Notes: generated by a model from the letters alone, not told the origin. Positions 1 through 7,244 are shown, numbered from the stretch's first letter. The stretch is DNA of 7,482 nt from Geminicoccaceae bacterium (GCA_020446285.1 JAGREZ010000157.1:5102-12583); one strand, 5' to 3'. Numbers and translations: made by a program.

Positions 1-125
1 TCGGCCGGTGCGATCCCGGCATCCGCGATCGCACCGCTTGCCGCCTCGACGATCAGCTCCTCGACATCGCTAGCGGATGCCTTGACGAACGGCAGGTGAT
101 GCCATCCGACGATGCAGGCTGTCAT
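1..125 (-). CDS. Thiolase-like acetyl-CoA acetyltransferase, N-terminal fragment
   Basis: An open reading frame starts with ATG at 125 on the minus strand and stays open to the left edge, giving about 41 residues. The protein begins MTACIVGWHHLPFVK and continues with a DVEELIVEAA stretch and ADAGIAPA. This matches the N-terminal pattern of thiolase / SCP-x type acetyl-CoA acetyltransferases: a short beta strand (xIVGxxxxPFxK), then a helix ending in 'L/I-A-DAGI-xP-D'. Family members condense or cleave acyl-CoA thioesters in fatty acid and related metabolism, but the catalytic cysteine and histidines lie outside the window, so the substrate cannot be inferred. A GAGGGGAG Shine-Dalgarno-like stretch lies about 10 bases upstream of the ATG and supports the start. 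The gene is divergent from the entericidin-like gene. The family call rests only on the N-terminus, so a thiolase-fold relative is possible. Confidence 0.72.
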   Translation of the reverse strand, partial: MTACIVGWHHLPFVKASASDVEELIVEAASGAIADAGIAPA

Positions 126-308
126 GGATCGCTCGCTCCCCTCGCTGGCGCGGCCGGCCGCATGGATGGCGGCCTTGTCCTTGTGTCTCCTTTGAAACAC
201 CAACCGAAAATGCGTAAATAACACGATTGACGCAATGCGGACATTCGCCTTTTCTTCCGGTTTCCCGAAACAGCGTGCCGGATGCCCCTGTCCGGGGTGA
301 TGATGTCC

Positions 309-314
309 GGGGAG
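309..314 (+). promoter_or_regulatory. Ribosome binding site that decides the entericidin start
   Basis: GGGGAG lies 9 bases before the ATG at 324 but directly abuts the in-frame ATG at 315, and lies downstream of the in-frame ATG at 282. Normal spacing therefore favours 324 over the two upstream ATGs. Confidence 0.6.
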
Positions 315-323
315 ATGAGTTTC

Positions 324-491
324 ATGAACAATCCGCTCAAGACGTGCTTCGCCCTCCTGTTCGTCCTCGCCATGGCTGGCGGTCTGTCAGCATGCGGCGA
401 TACCTGGGACGGTATCAAGAAGGATACCGGCGACAACATGGAAGCCGCCGGCGAGACGCTCAATGACGCCGGCGAGAAGGTCAAGAACTAG
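324..491 (+). CDS. Entericidin EcnA/EcnB-family small lipoprotein
   Basis: This encodes 55 residues. The N-terminus is MNNPLKTC, followed by a hydrophobic core (FALLFVLAMAGG, residues 9-20) and a lipobox LSAC at 21-24. This predicts cleavage by signal peptidase II and acylation of Cys24. The mature part is short, charged and glycine-rich (GDTWDGIKKD, then GDNMEAAGETLNDAGEKVK). The 'G-x-D-I/M-x-x-A-G' pattern is typical of entericidins, which are membrane-anchored bacteriolytic or stress-linked lipoproteins of about 45-55 residues. Enterobacteria have a toxin/antidote pair (EcnB/EcnA); here only one copy is visible, as is common in Alphaproteobacteria. The start at 324 was chosen over in-frame ATGs at 282 and 315 because GGGGAG is well spaced and the signal peptide then has normal length. 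A TTGACG at 227-232 could be a -35 element, but I see no convincing -10 after it. A GC-rich hairpin follows the stop codon. The lipoprotein assignment is firm; a toxic activity is only family inference. Confidence 0.85.
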   Translation: MNNPLKTCFALLFVLAMAGGLSACGDTWDGIKKDTGDNMEAAGETLNDAGEKVKN

Positions 492-506
492 CATTACCTG
501 TGCCGG

Positions 507-545
507 GCCGGTCGTCGCCGCGTCTCGGGCGGAGTGACGGCCGGC
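507..545 (+). terminator. GC-rich hairpin downstream of the entericidin-like gene, possible terminator
   Basis: Starting 15 bases after the stop codon, GCCGGTCGTC (507-516) pairs with GACGGCCGGC (536-545) over 10 base pairs with one G-U. A nested CCGC (518-521) / GCGG (529-532) stem sits inside. No run of T follows, so it does not fit a classical intrinsic terminator. It may protect the 3' end or stall polymerase for another termination pathway. Confidence 0.35.
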
Positions 546-580
546 GCCCGCAACCGCAGGGACGGGCCCGCAACCGCAGG
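546..580. repeat. 15-bp direct repeat, 20-bp period
   Basis: GCCCGCAACCGCAGG occurs perfectly at 546-560 and again at 566-580, separated by 5 bases (GACGG). It begins directly after the hairpin at 507-545. It looks like a local tandem duplication of a 20-bp unit whose remaining 5 bases have diverged. No function is apparent. Confidence 0.8.
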
Positions 581-586
581 CCGTGC

Positions 587-682
587 TCAGGGTGAGATCG
601 CCATGGGTACCGACCGTTCAAGGAACATTCCGGCAACCATGAGAACGACGACGAAGTAGACGAACGTCTTTGCCGCAAACAT
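587..682 (-). CDS. Possible 31-residue single-pass membrane peptide
   Basis: The minus-strand frame from ATG 682 reads MFAAKTFVYFVVVLMVAG and continues through MFLERSVPMAISP to a TGA at 587. Residues 6-20 or so form one strongly hydrophobic segment suited to crossing the membrane, followed by a short polar tail. The same frame is open from an upstream ATG at 769, which would give 60 residues with a less ordered N-terminus. It lies in the same direction as purH, about 120 bases beyond its stop. Neither start has a convincing Shine-Dalgarno sequence. I do not recognise a family. A hydrophobic run of this quality is suggestive, but short ORFs arise often by chance in GC-rich DNA, so this is a candidate only. 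Confidence 0.3.
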   Translation of the reverse strand: MFAAKTFVYFVVVLMVAGMFLERSVPMAISP

Positions 683-804
683 ATCGAATTCGACCCGAAT
701 TGAGGTTTGTTTCGCACATCCTCGCATGGGCCGGTTAACCGCCGGTGAAACCGGGACGAATTTCTCCATCGTCGAATCCGGATGCCGGTCTTCGCTTCGG
801 TGCC

Positions 805-2352
805 TCAGTGGCGGAAGTGACGGCAGCCGGTGAACAGCATGGCGATGCCGGCCCTGTCGGCAGCCTCGATGACGGCATCGTCATTCCTGCTGCCGCCCGG
901 CTGGATCACCGCCTTCACACCGGCGCGTATCGCCGCCTCGAGCCCGTCCGGGAAGGGGAAGAAGGCATCGGAAGCGAGCACCCGCCGGCCCTCGATCCGG
1001 GTCGCATCGGCCTTTCTTACGGCCAGTTCCACCGCATCCACGCGACTCGTCTGGCCGCAGCCGACGCCCAGTGTGCGCGTTCCGGCACCGATGACGATGG
1101 CATTCGAGCGGACATGCTTGCAGACCTTCCAGGCGAACAGCATGGCCCCGGTCTCGTCGTCGGTCGGCTCGCGTCCGGTCACGCAGCGCAGGTCCCCCGC
1201 TTCGAGCGTCAACAGATCCTGTTCCTGTGCGAGAATGCCGCCGGCGATCGATTTCATCGTCCAGCGCGCCTGTCTCCGGTCGGGCATGGAGCCGGTGAGC
1301 AGAAGGCGTAGATTGGGCTTGCCCGCCATGATCGCGCGCGCGTCTTCGGTCGCGGCCGGTGCGATCACGACCTCGGTGAAGATCTTCGAGACTTCTTCGG
1401 CAGTTTCCCCGTCGAGCTCGCGATTGAGCGCGATGATCCCGCCGAACGCGCTCACGGAATCGCTCTCCAGCGCCAGACGATAGGCATCCACGGGCGAAGC
1501 GGCGGTCGCCACGCCGCAGGGATTGGTATGCTTGATGATCGCACAGGCCGGAGCTTCGAATTCGGCGACCAGCTCGAAGGCCGCATCGGCGTCCTGCAGA
1601 TTGTTGTAGCTGAGCTCCTTGCCCTGAAGCTGTTCGGCACGCGCCACGCCGGGGCGGCTGTCGGCGGTCCGGTAGAGTGCGGCTTTCTGGTGCGGGTTCT
1701 CGCCATAGCGGAGCGCTGCGCCGAGATCGCCCGCGATTCGCAGATGTTCCGGGACAGCTTCGCCGGTCTGCGTTTCGAGCCATGTGGCGATGGCGGCATC
1801 ATAGGCGGCGGTGCGGGCAAAGGCCTTGAGTGCCAGACGGCGGCGCAGGGACGGGGAAACCTCACCGGCGGCGATGGCGGCGATCACCTCGTCATAATCG
1901 GCGGGATCGACCAGCACGAGCACGCTTTCATGGTTCTTTGCCGCCGCCCGGATCATCGCCGGTCCGCCAATGTCGATGTTCTCGACCGCCTCGTCGAATC
2001 CGGCACCGCCGGCGACCGTCCGTTCGAAGGGGTAGAGATTGACGGCGAGAAGGTCGATCCCGCCGATCCCCTCCTCACCGAGCGTGGTCATGTCGGCCTG
2101 CACCGTCCTTCGGGCCAGCAATCCGCCGTGGATCTTCGGGTGCAGGGTCTTGACCCGGCCGCCGAGGATCTCCCTCTGGCCGGTGACATCGGCAACCCTG
2201 GTGACGGCGAGCCCGGCATCGGCGAGTGCCGCTGCCGTCCCGCCGGTCGAGATCAGTTCCACACCCCGTTCGGCGAGCCGCCGGGCGAAGTCGACGATAC
2301 CGGACTTGTCCGAGACCGAGAGAAGGGCGCGGCGGACAGGAGATGGGGACAT
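805..2352 (-). CDS. purH: Bifunctional AICAR transformylase / IMP cyclohydrolase PurH
   Basis: This 515-residue cytosolic enzyme catalyses the last two steps of purine synthesis: formylation of AICAR using 10-formyltetrahydrofolate, then ring closure to IMP. The N-terminal MGS-like cyclohydrolase domain (about 1-145) shows [12 protein letters not shown] near the start, STGGT at 35-39, HPKIHGG at 71-77, NLYPFE at 105-110 and [12 protein letters not shown] at 129-140. The transformylase part (about 150-515) shows RYGENPHQ at 215-222, [10 protein letters not shown] at 245-254, the catalytic Lys-His pair in KHTNPCG at 274-280, [10 protein letters not shown] at 461-470, and the usual RHFRH terminus. 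Length is normal for the family. I chose the ATG at 2352 because a GGGA lies 10 bases upstream and the sequence then begins like other PurH proteins. An in-frame ATG at 2388 (527 residues) overlaps the rsmB stop by 8 bases, lacks a Shine-Dalgarno, and is the alternative if translation is coupled. The gene follows rsmB with a 28-bp gap and is probably co-transcribed with it. All key residues are intact. Confidence 0.97.
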   Translation of the reverse strand: MSPSPVRRALLSVSDKSGIVDFARRLAERGVELISTGGTAAALADAGLAVTRVADVTGQREILGGRVKTLHPKIHGGLLARRTVQADMTTLGEEGIGGIDLLAVNLYPFERTVAGGAGFDEAVENIDIGGPAMIRAAAKNHESVLVLVDPADYDEVIAAIAAGEVSPSLRRRLALKAFARTAAYDAAIATWLETQTGEAVPEHLRIAGDLGAALRYGENPHQKAALYRTADSRPGVARAEQLQGKELSYNNLQDADAAFELVAEFEAPACAIIKHTNPCGVATAASPVDAYRLALESDSVSAFGGIIALNRELDGETAEEVSKIFTEVVIAPAATEDARAIMAGKPNLRLLLTGSMPDRRQARWTMKSIAGGILAQEQDLLTLEAGDLRCVTGREPTDDETGAMLFAWKVCKHVRSNAIVIGAGTRTLGVGCGQTSRVDAVELAVRKADATRIEGRRVLASDAFFPFPDGLEAAIRAGVKAVIQPGGSRNDDAVIEAADRAGIAMLFTGCRHFRH

Positions 2353-2380
2353 GGTGGCGATTTCCCGAAGATCGTTGTGG

Positions 2381-3697
2381 TCAGGCATGGCGTTTGAGAA
2401 GGGCGGCGAAAAATCCGTCCATGCCGCCCTCGTCGGCAAGATCGGCAGGCGAGGTTCGAAGCGTTCCGTCGGCATGCACATGCGCGGGAAGCCCGCCGAG
2501 GCGGGTGGCGTCGACCGGCACGGGTTCCATGCCGGTCGCGTCGCTCGCCAGCCGCTCGATCTGTCCCGGCCCTTCCTCGTGCTGCAGCGAGCAGACCGCA
2601 TAGAGCAGCACGCCGTCCGGGGACAGCTGACGGATCGCCGCTTCGAGCAGCCGCCTTTGCTGGCGGGCCATGCGGGCGGCGTCGGAGGGCTTGCGCACGC
2701 GCAGGATGTCCGGATGCCTGCGGATCGTACCGGTCGCGGTGCAGGGCGCATCGAGCAGGACCGCATCGAATCCCCCGCCGCCGGTCCATTCGCACGCATC
2801 GGCGACGATGATCTCGGGGGCGAACCCCAGCCGCTTCATGTTCTCCCGCAGCCGCACGGCCCTGGCATCCGAGCTTTCGATCGCCGTCACCCGCGCGCCG
2901 GCGGCGCAGAGCTGGGCGGTCTTGCCGCCCGGTGCCGCACCGATATCGAGGACATGGCGGCCGGCGACATCGCCGAGCAGCGGAACGAGTGCGGCTGCCG
3001 CGACATCCTGAACCCACCATCGTCCTTCCCCGTAGCCCGCGAGCTCGCCGATCGCGCCATGGTCGCGAAGACGGATGGTTGCCTTGCCGAGGCAGATGCC
3101 GCCGAGCCGTTCGGCCCAGGCTTCGCGATCGACGGGGCAGGTGATGTCGAGCGGCGGTTCGCCCCCGTGTGCCGCTTCGAGGCCATCGGCTTCCCGCTCG
3201 CCGAACGCCTGCGCCCAGCTTTCATGCAACCATGACGGTGTTTCGCGAATACCCGCCGCCGCATCGGCCAGTCTGCTGCCGACGAGCCTGCGGAGCACCG
3301 CGTTGACCATGCCGGCACCATGCGGTGCCTTCGCGCGGGCGAGGTCGACCGTCTCCTTGAGCGCGGCGTGCGGCGGCGTTTCCAGGATCAGGAGCTGTGC
3401 CGCACCCAATCTCAGTATGTTGAGCAGTGTCAGGCTCTTCGGTGTCTTCTTCACATGCGCCGCGAGGGCGGCGTCGAGCGCCTTCATGCGGCGAAGGCAG
3501 CTCGCATAAAGCAGGCGCGAGAAGGCACGGTCGCGCGCATCCAGCCGCCCGAGGCCCGGATGGTTGTCGAACAGGCTTTCCGCGGCACGCGGTTTCAGTC
3601 CGAGGCAGCCGTCGAGCACGTCGAGTGCCAGCGACCTCGCCGAACCTGCGGCCTTGCGCGCGGATCCCGCCGGCGTCGCCCTAGTGCTCAGGCGCAT
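2381..3697 (-). CDS. rsmB: 16S rRNA (cytosine(967)-C5)-methyltransferase RsmB
   Basis: This 438-residue protein methylates C5 of C967 (E. coli numbering) in 16S rRNA using S-adenosylmethionine. Residues about 20-145 form an N-terminal NusB-like RNA-binding domain: [24 protein letters not shown], then [13 protein letters not shown] and MVNAVLRRL. The Rossmann methyltransferase domain follows, with the SAM-binding motif [11 protein letters not shown] at 250-260 and [13 protein letters not shown] at 311-323. The two family cysteines are present: Cys319 in the DAPC motif IV, which helps release the product, and Cys369 in [11 protein letters not shown] motif VI, the nucleophile. Length matches the family (about 430-450). 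An in-frame TGA directly precedes the ATG at 3697, so no longer start is possible. The ATG has only a weak GAAGTGA upstream; a strong AAGGAG lies 28 bases away and instead serves a short overlapping ORF. lysK lies 88 bp upstream and purH directly downstream, all in the same direction. Confidence 0.97.
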   Translation of the reverse strand: MRLSTRATPAGSARKAAGSARSLALDVLDGCLGLKPRAAESLFDNHPGLGRLDARDRAFSRLLYASCLRRMKALDAALAAHVKKTPKSLTLLNILRLGAAQLLILETPPHAALKETVDLARAKAPHGAGMVNAVLRRLVGSRLADAAAGIRETPSWLHESWAQAFGEREADGLEAAHGGEPPLDITCPVDREAWAERLGGICLGKATIRLRDHGAIGELAGYGEGRWWVQDVAAAALVPLLGDVAGRHVLDIGAAPGGKTAQLCAAGARVTAIESSDARAVRLRENMKRLGFAPEIIVADACEWTGGGGFDAVLLDAPCTATGTIRRHPDILRVRKPSDAARMARQQRRLLEAAIRQLSPDGVLLYAVCSLQHEEGPGQIERLASDATGMEPVPVDATRLGGLPAHVHADGTLRTSPADLADEGGMDGFFAALLKRHA

Positions 3698-3714
3698 TCA
3701 CTTCGTTCATTCAT
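3688..3714 (-). other. Possible 8-codon leader ORF overlapping the rsmB start
   Basis: AAGGAG at 3731-3726 (minus strand) is followed after 11 bases by an ATG at 3714 that opens MNERSECA and stops at 3688, ten bases inside rsmB in another frame. A second ATG at 3710 opens a 9-codon ORF (MNEVNAPEH) that ends at 3681. The rsmB ATG lacks its own good Shine-Dalgarno, so ribosomes ending on either short ORF could re-initiate there. This is inference from spacing only. Confidence 0.22.
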
Positions 3715-3748
3715 CCGAGCACCAGCTCCTTGTTTTTGCATCAATTTT

Positions 3749-3777
3749 TCCAGACAGATCCGTACGATCTGTCTGGA
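3749..3777. promoter_or_regulatory. Perfect palindrome between lysK and rsmB, possible operator or hairpin
   Basis: Arms TCCAGACAGATC (3749-3760) and GATCTGTCTGGA (3766-3777) are exact inverted repeats of 12 bp around a 5-base centre, CGTAC. The element begins 9 bases after the lysK stop and lies about 52 bases before the rsmB start. In the direction of the genes it is followed by AAAAATTGATGCAAAAA, not by T residues, so it is not an intrinsic terminator for lysK. Arm length and spacing suit a dimeric repressor of TetR or similar type, or an RNA stem-loop in the lysK-rsmB transcript. No matching regulator gene is visible in this window. Confidence 0.5.
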
Positions 3778-3785
3778 TCGATGCC

Positions 3786-5369
3786 CTAGCCATCGCGGGC
3801 GGGTGTGCCCTTTTCGAGGACGGTGTCGATCAGCGCCACGGTTTCACCTTTTCCGTAGATTTCGACGAACGAGCCGAATCGCGGCCCCTCGCTCTGGCCG
3901 AGCAGGATTTCATAGAGCGCCCTGAACCAGTCGCGCAGATTGTCGAATCCGTGCGTCCGGCCGATCTCGTAGACCTCGTTCTGGATGGTCTTCGCATCGG
4001 CGTCGTCCGGAAGGCCCGCGAGCACCCCGCGCAGGTCGGCGAGCGCCGCCCGTTCCCGCTCGTCCGGTCCGCGATAGACCTTGTTCGGCGCGATCATGTC
4101 GCGATAGTAGGCGATCGCCCCGTCGACCAGTTTCGCCATGCCCGGATTGTTGTCGGGCGTGCAGTCGGGCGCATAGCGCCGGATGAAGCTCCAGAGCACG
4201 GATGGCTCGTCGGCATTCACCACGGCCGCGAGGTTGAGCAGCATGGAAAAGCTGACCGGCATGTCGAGAGAGGGCGGATCGCCGGCGTGGATGTGCCAGA
4301 CCGGATTGCCGAGCTTCTTGTCGTCCTCCTGTGCCGCAAAGGCGTCGATGAACGCCTGATAATCATCGACCTGACGCGGAATGACGTCGAAATACAGGCG
4401 CTTGGCCTTTTTCGGGCTCTGGTAGAGGAAGAGTTGCAGGCTCTCCTTCGTCGCGTAATGCAGCCATTCCTCGATGGTCAGGCCGTTGCCGCGCGACTTC
4501 GAGATCTTCTCGCCGTTCTGGTCGAGGAACAGCTCGTAGGTCAGGTTGTTCGGCGGCGTGCCGCCCATGATCCGGCAGATCTGGCCGCCCAGGCGGACCG
4601 AATCGATCAGATCCTTGCCCGACATCTCGTAATCCACCTCGAGCGCCGTCCATCGCAGCGCCCAGTCGGCGCGCCATTGCAGCTTGCACGAACCGCCCGT
4701 GACAGGCACTTCCTGCAGGCTGCCATCCTCGTCGCGGAAGACGACGGTGCCGCTTTCGGGTCTCGTTTCCTCGAGCGGCACCTGAAGCACGCGGCCGGTG
4801 CGCGGCGAGATCGGCAGCACGGGGCTGTAGGTGGCCCGCCGTTCCTCGCCGAGATGCGGCTTGACGACATTGCAGATCGCCTCGTGCCGCTCGAGCACGC
4901 GCAGCAGCACCTCGTCGAAGAGCCCGGCCCTGTAACATTCCGTCGCGCTCTTGAAGGTGTAGTCGAAACCGAACGCATCGAGAAAGGCGCGCAGCCTCGC
5001 GTTCATGTGGGCGCCATAGCTCTCGTGTGTGCCGAACGGGTCGGGGATCGATGTCAGCGGCTTTTGCAGATATTCGCCGACCATGGCGGCATTGGGCACA
5101 TTGTCCGGCACCTTGCGCAGGCCGTCCATGTCATCGGAAAAGGCGAAGAGCTCGGTCGGCAGGTCCGACATGAGCGAGAAGGCATGGCGGATCAGGGTCG
5201 TCCGGAATACTTCGGCGAAGGTTCCGATATGTGGCAGGCCCGAGGGGCCGTAACCCGTTTCGAACAGCACATACCCCTTGGTCGGCGGGTTCTTCCCGAT
5301 CCGCCCGAGAAGGGCCGTCGCCTCGACGAAAGGCCAGGCCTTGCTCGCTGTCATCGTCTCCTGATTCAT
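3786..5369 (-). CDS. lysK: Class I lysyl-tRNA synthetase LysK
   Basis: This 527-residue cytosolic enzyme charges tRNA-Lys with lysine using ATP. It belongs to the class I (archaeal-type) family, unrelated to the class II LysS of most bacteria. The Rossmann catalytic domain carries [15 protein letters not shown] (37-50), whose HIG at 47-49 is the class I HIGH signature. The second signature, EKISKSRGN, has KISKS (KMSKS equivalent) at 288-292. Other conserved stretches are [13 protein letters not shown] (76-88), SGKDLIDSV (250-258), [16 protein letters not shown] (316-331) and the C-terminal [12 protein letters not shown] (495-506). Length is normal (about 520-540). The ATG at 5369 ([10 protein letters not shown]) was chosen; a second in-frame ATG at 5354 has AGGAG only 3 bases before it and would give 522 residues. 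The frame is open further upstream to 5495, but that extension has no family character. A weak TAGAAG at 5409-5404 could be a -10 element. The gene heads the probable lysK-rsmB-purH run and is divergent from the EAL gene. Confidence 0.97.
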   Translation of the reverse strand: MNQETMTASKAWPFVEATALLGRIGKNPPTKGYVLFETGYGPSGLPHIGTFAEVFRTTLIRHAFSLMSDLPTELFAFSDDMDGLRKVPDNVPNAAMVGEYLQKPLTSIPDPFGTHESYGAHMNARLRAFLDAFGFDYTFKSATECYRAGLFDEVLLRVLERHEAICNVVKPHLGEERRATYSPVLPISPRTGRVLQVPLEETRPESGTVVFRDEDGSLQEVPVTGGSCKLQWRADWALRWTALEVDYEMSGKDLIDSVRLGGQICRIMGGTPPNNLTYELFLDQNGEKISKSRGNGLTIEEWLHYATKESLQLFLYQSPKKAKRLYFDVIPRQVDDYQAFIDAFAAQEDDKKLGNPVWHIHAGDPPSLDMPVSFSMLLNLAAVVNADEPSVLWSFIRRYAPDCTPDNNPGMAKLVDGAIAYYRDMIAPNKVYRGPDERERAALADLRGVLAGLPDDADAKTIQNEVYEIGRTHGFDNLRDWFRALYEILLGQSEGPRFGSFVEIYGKGETVALIDTVLEKGTPARDG

Positions 5370-5498
5370 GGTCGGCGCTGCTCGAATGTGCTTGGGAGGC
5401 GACCTTCTAGCACCGCCCGCCGGGCCCCGCCACCACTCTTGCCGGCCACACACCGCCACCGTTCGCCGGGTCCGGCCCCGGCACGCGAAGAGCATCCG

Positions 5499-5513
5499 TT
5501 TACCCTTGGTTTA
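5499..5513 (+). promoter_or_regulatory. CtrA-like paired half-sites upstream of the EAL gene
   Basis: TTTA (5499-5502), seven bases, then TTTA (5510-5513) lie about 48 bases before the EAL gene start; the wider repeat is GTTTAC twice at an 11-bp period (5498-5503 and 5509-5514). The alphaproteobacterial cell-cycle regulator CtrA binds TTAA-N7-TTAA; each half here differs from that by one base. The spacing and location are right, but with only a partial match this is a hypothesis. Confidence 0.3.
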
Positions 5514-5560
5514 CTGCCAGCCGCTAGGATGGCGATCGGGCTTGAAATGGTTTGCCGGAT

Positions 5561-7204
5561 GTGTGGAAGAGATTCTTGAAGGCAGAACGTGACAGATATC
5601 TGAGTTTCGCTTTCGCGGCGGCGGACCTGCTCCTCGAGCTCGATGCCGGCGGAACGGTCGGTTTCGCCGCGGGCTCGGCCTGCAGCATGACCGGCAGGGC
5701 GACCGACGAGCTGGTCGGGGAGGCGTTCGAGACCCTTCTTGAGGAACGCGATCGCGAGACCTGCAGGCGGGTGCTGATGCGCCTGCCCGAGCGTCAGCTG
5801 GTGGGGCCGGTGCACCTGCAACTCCGGGGGTGTTCGGTGCCGACTATGGTGCGTGCGATCAACGCCCTCGATGACGGCCTCGTGCGGGTCGCCATCAGCC
5901 GCCTTCCGCCCGGCTGCGGATTCGCGAACCGGGTCTACGATCCGCAGACGGGCATGCTCGAACGCGAGAGTTTCATCGAGCTCGCCGAACGGCATCTCGC
6001 CGATGCGCGCGATCTCGGCATGCAGCGCGAGCTCGCGCTCATCCGTATCGAGGGCCTCGAGGGGGGCGGTGTGGAGCTTCACTCCGACGAGCTTCCATCC
6101 GTCCTGAGCACGCTCGGCGGTTTCCTGCGCAGCCTGTCGATCGACGGTACCTCCGCGGGCCGTCTGGAGGAGGGGGTCTTCGGCGTCGTTCGCGAGCGGG
6201 GCGAAGGCGATCTCGGCAAGCAGCTCGAGGAGGTGACGCGCGCCGCCTCGTCCGACATCGACCTGAAGTTCAAGACCCAGGTGGTCGGGCTCGCGGAATC
6301 CTCGCTCTCGAGAAACGAGGCATCGCAGGCGCTCGTTCATGTGCTCAAGTCGTTCGCCGGCGAGCTGGAGGGGTCGGTCCAGATCCGCTCGCTCGGCGAG
6401 GCGCTGCAGGAGAGCTACAAGGCGACGGTCGAGCGCATCGCGCAGTTCCGCAATGTCGTCAACCGTCTGGAATTCGACGTCGCCTATCAGCCGATCGTCG
6501 ATCTCGCGACCCGCAAGGTGCATCACCACGAGGCGCTGAGCCGCTTTCGTGGCTGGGGCATGACGCTCGAGGTGGTGACCTTCGCCGAGGATGTCGGCAT
6601 CACCCTGGATTTCGATCTCGCCGTGGTGCGCAAGGTCCTCGAATACATCTCGCGGTTTCCCGCCGGCCGCGGCCGCCCGAAGATCGCCGTCAATCTCTCG
6701 ACCCGCTCGCTCGAGCAGGACAGTTTCCTCAAGGAGCTCGAGAGGATCCTCAGCGGCTCCGGCTCGCTGGCCCGTTCGATCATGTTCGAGATCACCGAAT
6801 CGGCGGAGATCCGCGATCTCGACCGCATGGCGAAGATCCTCGACCGCATCCGTGCGCGCGGCAACAAGGTCGGGCTGGACGATTTCGGCGCGGGCGCGTC
6901 CGCCTTCCACTATATCCGCTCGCTGCGTGTCGATCATGTCAAGGTGGATGGCGGCTATGTGCGCAATCTCCTGAGCAGCGAGCGCGACGCGTCGATCGTC
7001 ACCGCCATGACCGATCTCTGCCGAAGCCTCGGCGTGGTCACCATCGCCGAGATGATCGAGGCGGAGGAGCAGGCGCGGGAACTGGCGCGGATCGGGATCA
7101 ATCTCGGGCAGGGCTATCTCTTCGGTTATCCCGAACGCGAGATCACGGTGAACGAGGACGGTACGGTGCGGCGTCCGGAGCCCGTGGGGGCCTGTCCCGG
7201 ATAG
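5561..7204 (+). CDS. PAS-like / degenerate GGDEF / EAL protein, predicted cyclic-di-GMP phosphodiesterase
   Basis: This gives 547 residues from the GTG at 5561. Residues about 12-115 look like a PAS-type sensor fold ([31 protein letters not shown]). Residues about 125-240 resemble a GGDEF domain ([12 protein letters not shown]), but the GGDEF signature is replaced by RLEEGVF at 201-207, so cyclase activity is not expected. The EAL domain (about 290-530) keeps the residues needed for c-di-GMP hydrolysis: EAL at 324-326, Asn378 in VNLS, Glu410 in FEITES, Asp440-Asp441 in LDDFGAG, Lys461 in VKVDG, Glu497/Glu500 in AEMIE and Gln517 in GQGYLFG. It probably cleaves c-di-GMP to pGpG, with the N-terminal domains as regulators. 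No membrane segment is seen, so it is likely cytosolic. The start is uncertain: in-frame TTG at 5552, GTG at 5561 and TTG at 5576 are possible, no ATG is available, and the best Shine-Dalgarno (GGAAGAG at 5565-5571) favours 5576. It is divergent from lysK and upstream of alaS. Confidence 0.94.
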   Translation: MWKRFLKAERDRYLSFAFAAADLLLELDAGGTVGFAAGSACSMTGRATDELVGEAFETLLEERDRETCRRVLMRLPERQLVGPVHLQLRGCSVPTMVRAINALDDGLVRVAISRLPPGCGFANRVYDPQTGMLERESFIELAERHLADARDLGMQRELALIRIEGLEGGGVELHSDELPSVLSTLGGFLRSLSIDGTSAGRLEEGVFGVVRERGEGDLGKQLEEVTRAASSDIDLKFKTQVVGLAESSLSRNEASQALVHVLKSFAGELEGSVQIRSLGEALQESYKATVERIAQFRNVVNRLEFDVAYQPIVDLATRKVHHHEALSRFRGWGMTLEVVTFAEDVGITLDFDLAVVRKVLEYISRFPAGRGRPKIAVNLSTRSLEQDSFLKELERILSGSGSLARSIMFEITESAEIRDLDRMAKILDRIRARGNKVGLDDFGAGASAFHYIRSLRVDHVKVDGGYVRNLLSSERDASIVTAMTDLCRSLGVVTIAEMIEAEEQARELARIGINLGQGYLFGYPEREITVNEDGTVRRPEPVGACPG

Positions 7205-7216
7205 ATCGCGCCACGA

Positions 7217-7244
7217 TTGAACATGATCGGGGTTGGTATATATT
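7217..7244 (+). promoter_or_regulatory. Candidate sigma70-type promoter for alaS
   Basis: TTGAAC at 7217-7222 (4 of 6 to the -35 consensus) is followed after 16 bases by TATATT at 7239-7244 (5 of 6 to the -10 consensus). It sits in a locally AT-rich patch just after the EAL stop and would give a leader of about 115 bases before alaS. ATTGAACA is repeated at 7216-7223 and 7242-7249, once over each promoter element. Confidence 0.5.

Larger units (their letters stand above)
492..804. other. Intergenic region between the entericidin-like gene and purH
   Basis: The two flanking genes converge here. In 313 bp I see a strong hairpin (507-545), a 15-bp direct repeat (546-560 and 566-580), a possible membrane-peptide ORF on the minus strand (587-682), and two short perfect palindromes: TCGAATTCGA at 684-693 and CGGTTAACCG at 732-741. 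No intrinsic terminator with a U-tract is visible for either gene. No RNA gene was recognised. Confidence 0.5.

Noticed and set aside
122..484. 120-codon minus-strand ORF across the divergent region and the entericidin-like gene
   Set aside because: It overlaps the lipoprotein gene and is in a different frame from the thiolase; its composition (Pro, Arg, Ser) shows no domain and no signal.
731..754. Inverted repeat CCGGTT / AACCGG as a purH terminator
   Set aside because: The stem is only 6 bp with a 12-base loop and no U-tract follows in the purH direction.
2353..2799. N-terminal extension of purH upstream to 2799
   Set aside because: The added sequence lies inside rsmB, is a frame shadow with low-complexity Arg/Ser/Pro content, and precedes the conserved PurH N-terminus.
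1528..3235. Long plus-strand ORFs (289 and 398 codons) antisense to purH and rsmB
   Set aside because: Both are mirror frames of conserved enzymes, with no motif and no credible ribosome binding site of their own.
3745..3777. Palindrome plus T-run read as an intrinsic terminator
   Set aside because: The five T residues lie before the stem on the plus strand, and there is A-rich sequence after the stem on the minus strand, so neither direction gives a stem followed by U residues.
5370..5495. N-terminal extension of lysK upstream to 5495
   Set aside because: The extension (Arg/Gly-rich) has no class I LysRS character, and the conserved start region begins shortly after 5369.
3564..5579. 671-codon plus-strand ORF antisense to lysK and part of rsmB
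   Set aside because: It covers well-supported genes on the other strand. Its composition (rich in Arg, Asp, His and Val, no recognisable motifs) is that of an antisense shadow in GC-rich DNA, where stop codons are rare.
5366..6937. 523-codon minus-strand ORF antisense to the EAL gene
   Set aside because: The EAL gene has clear domain motifs throughout this span; the antisense product has no family signature, and long open shadows are expected at this GC content.
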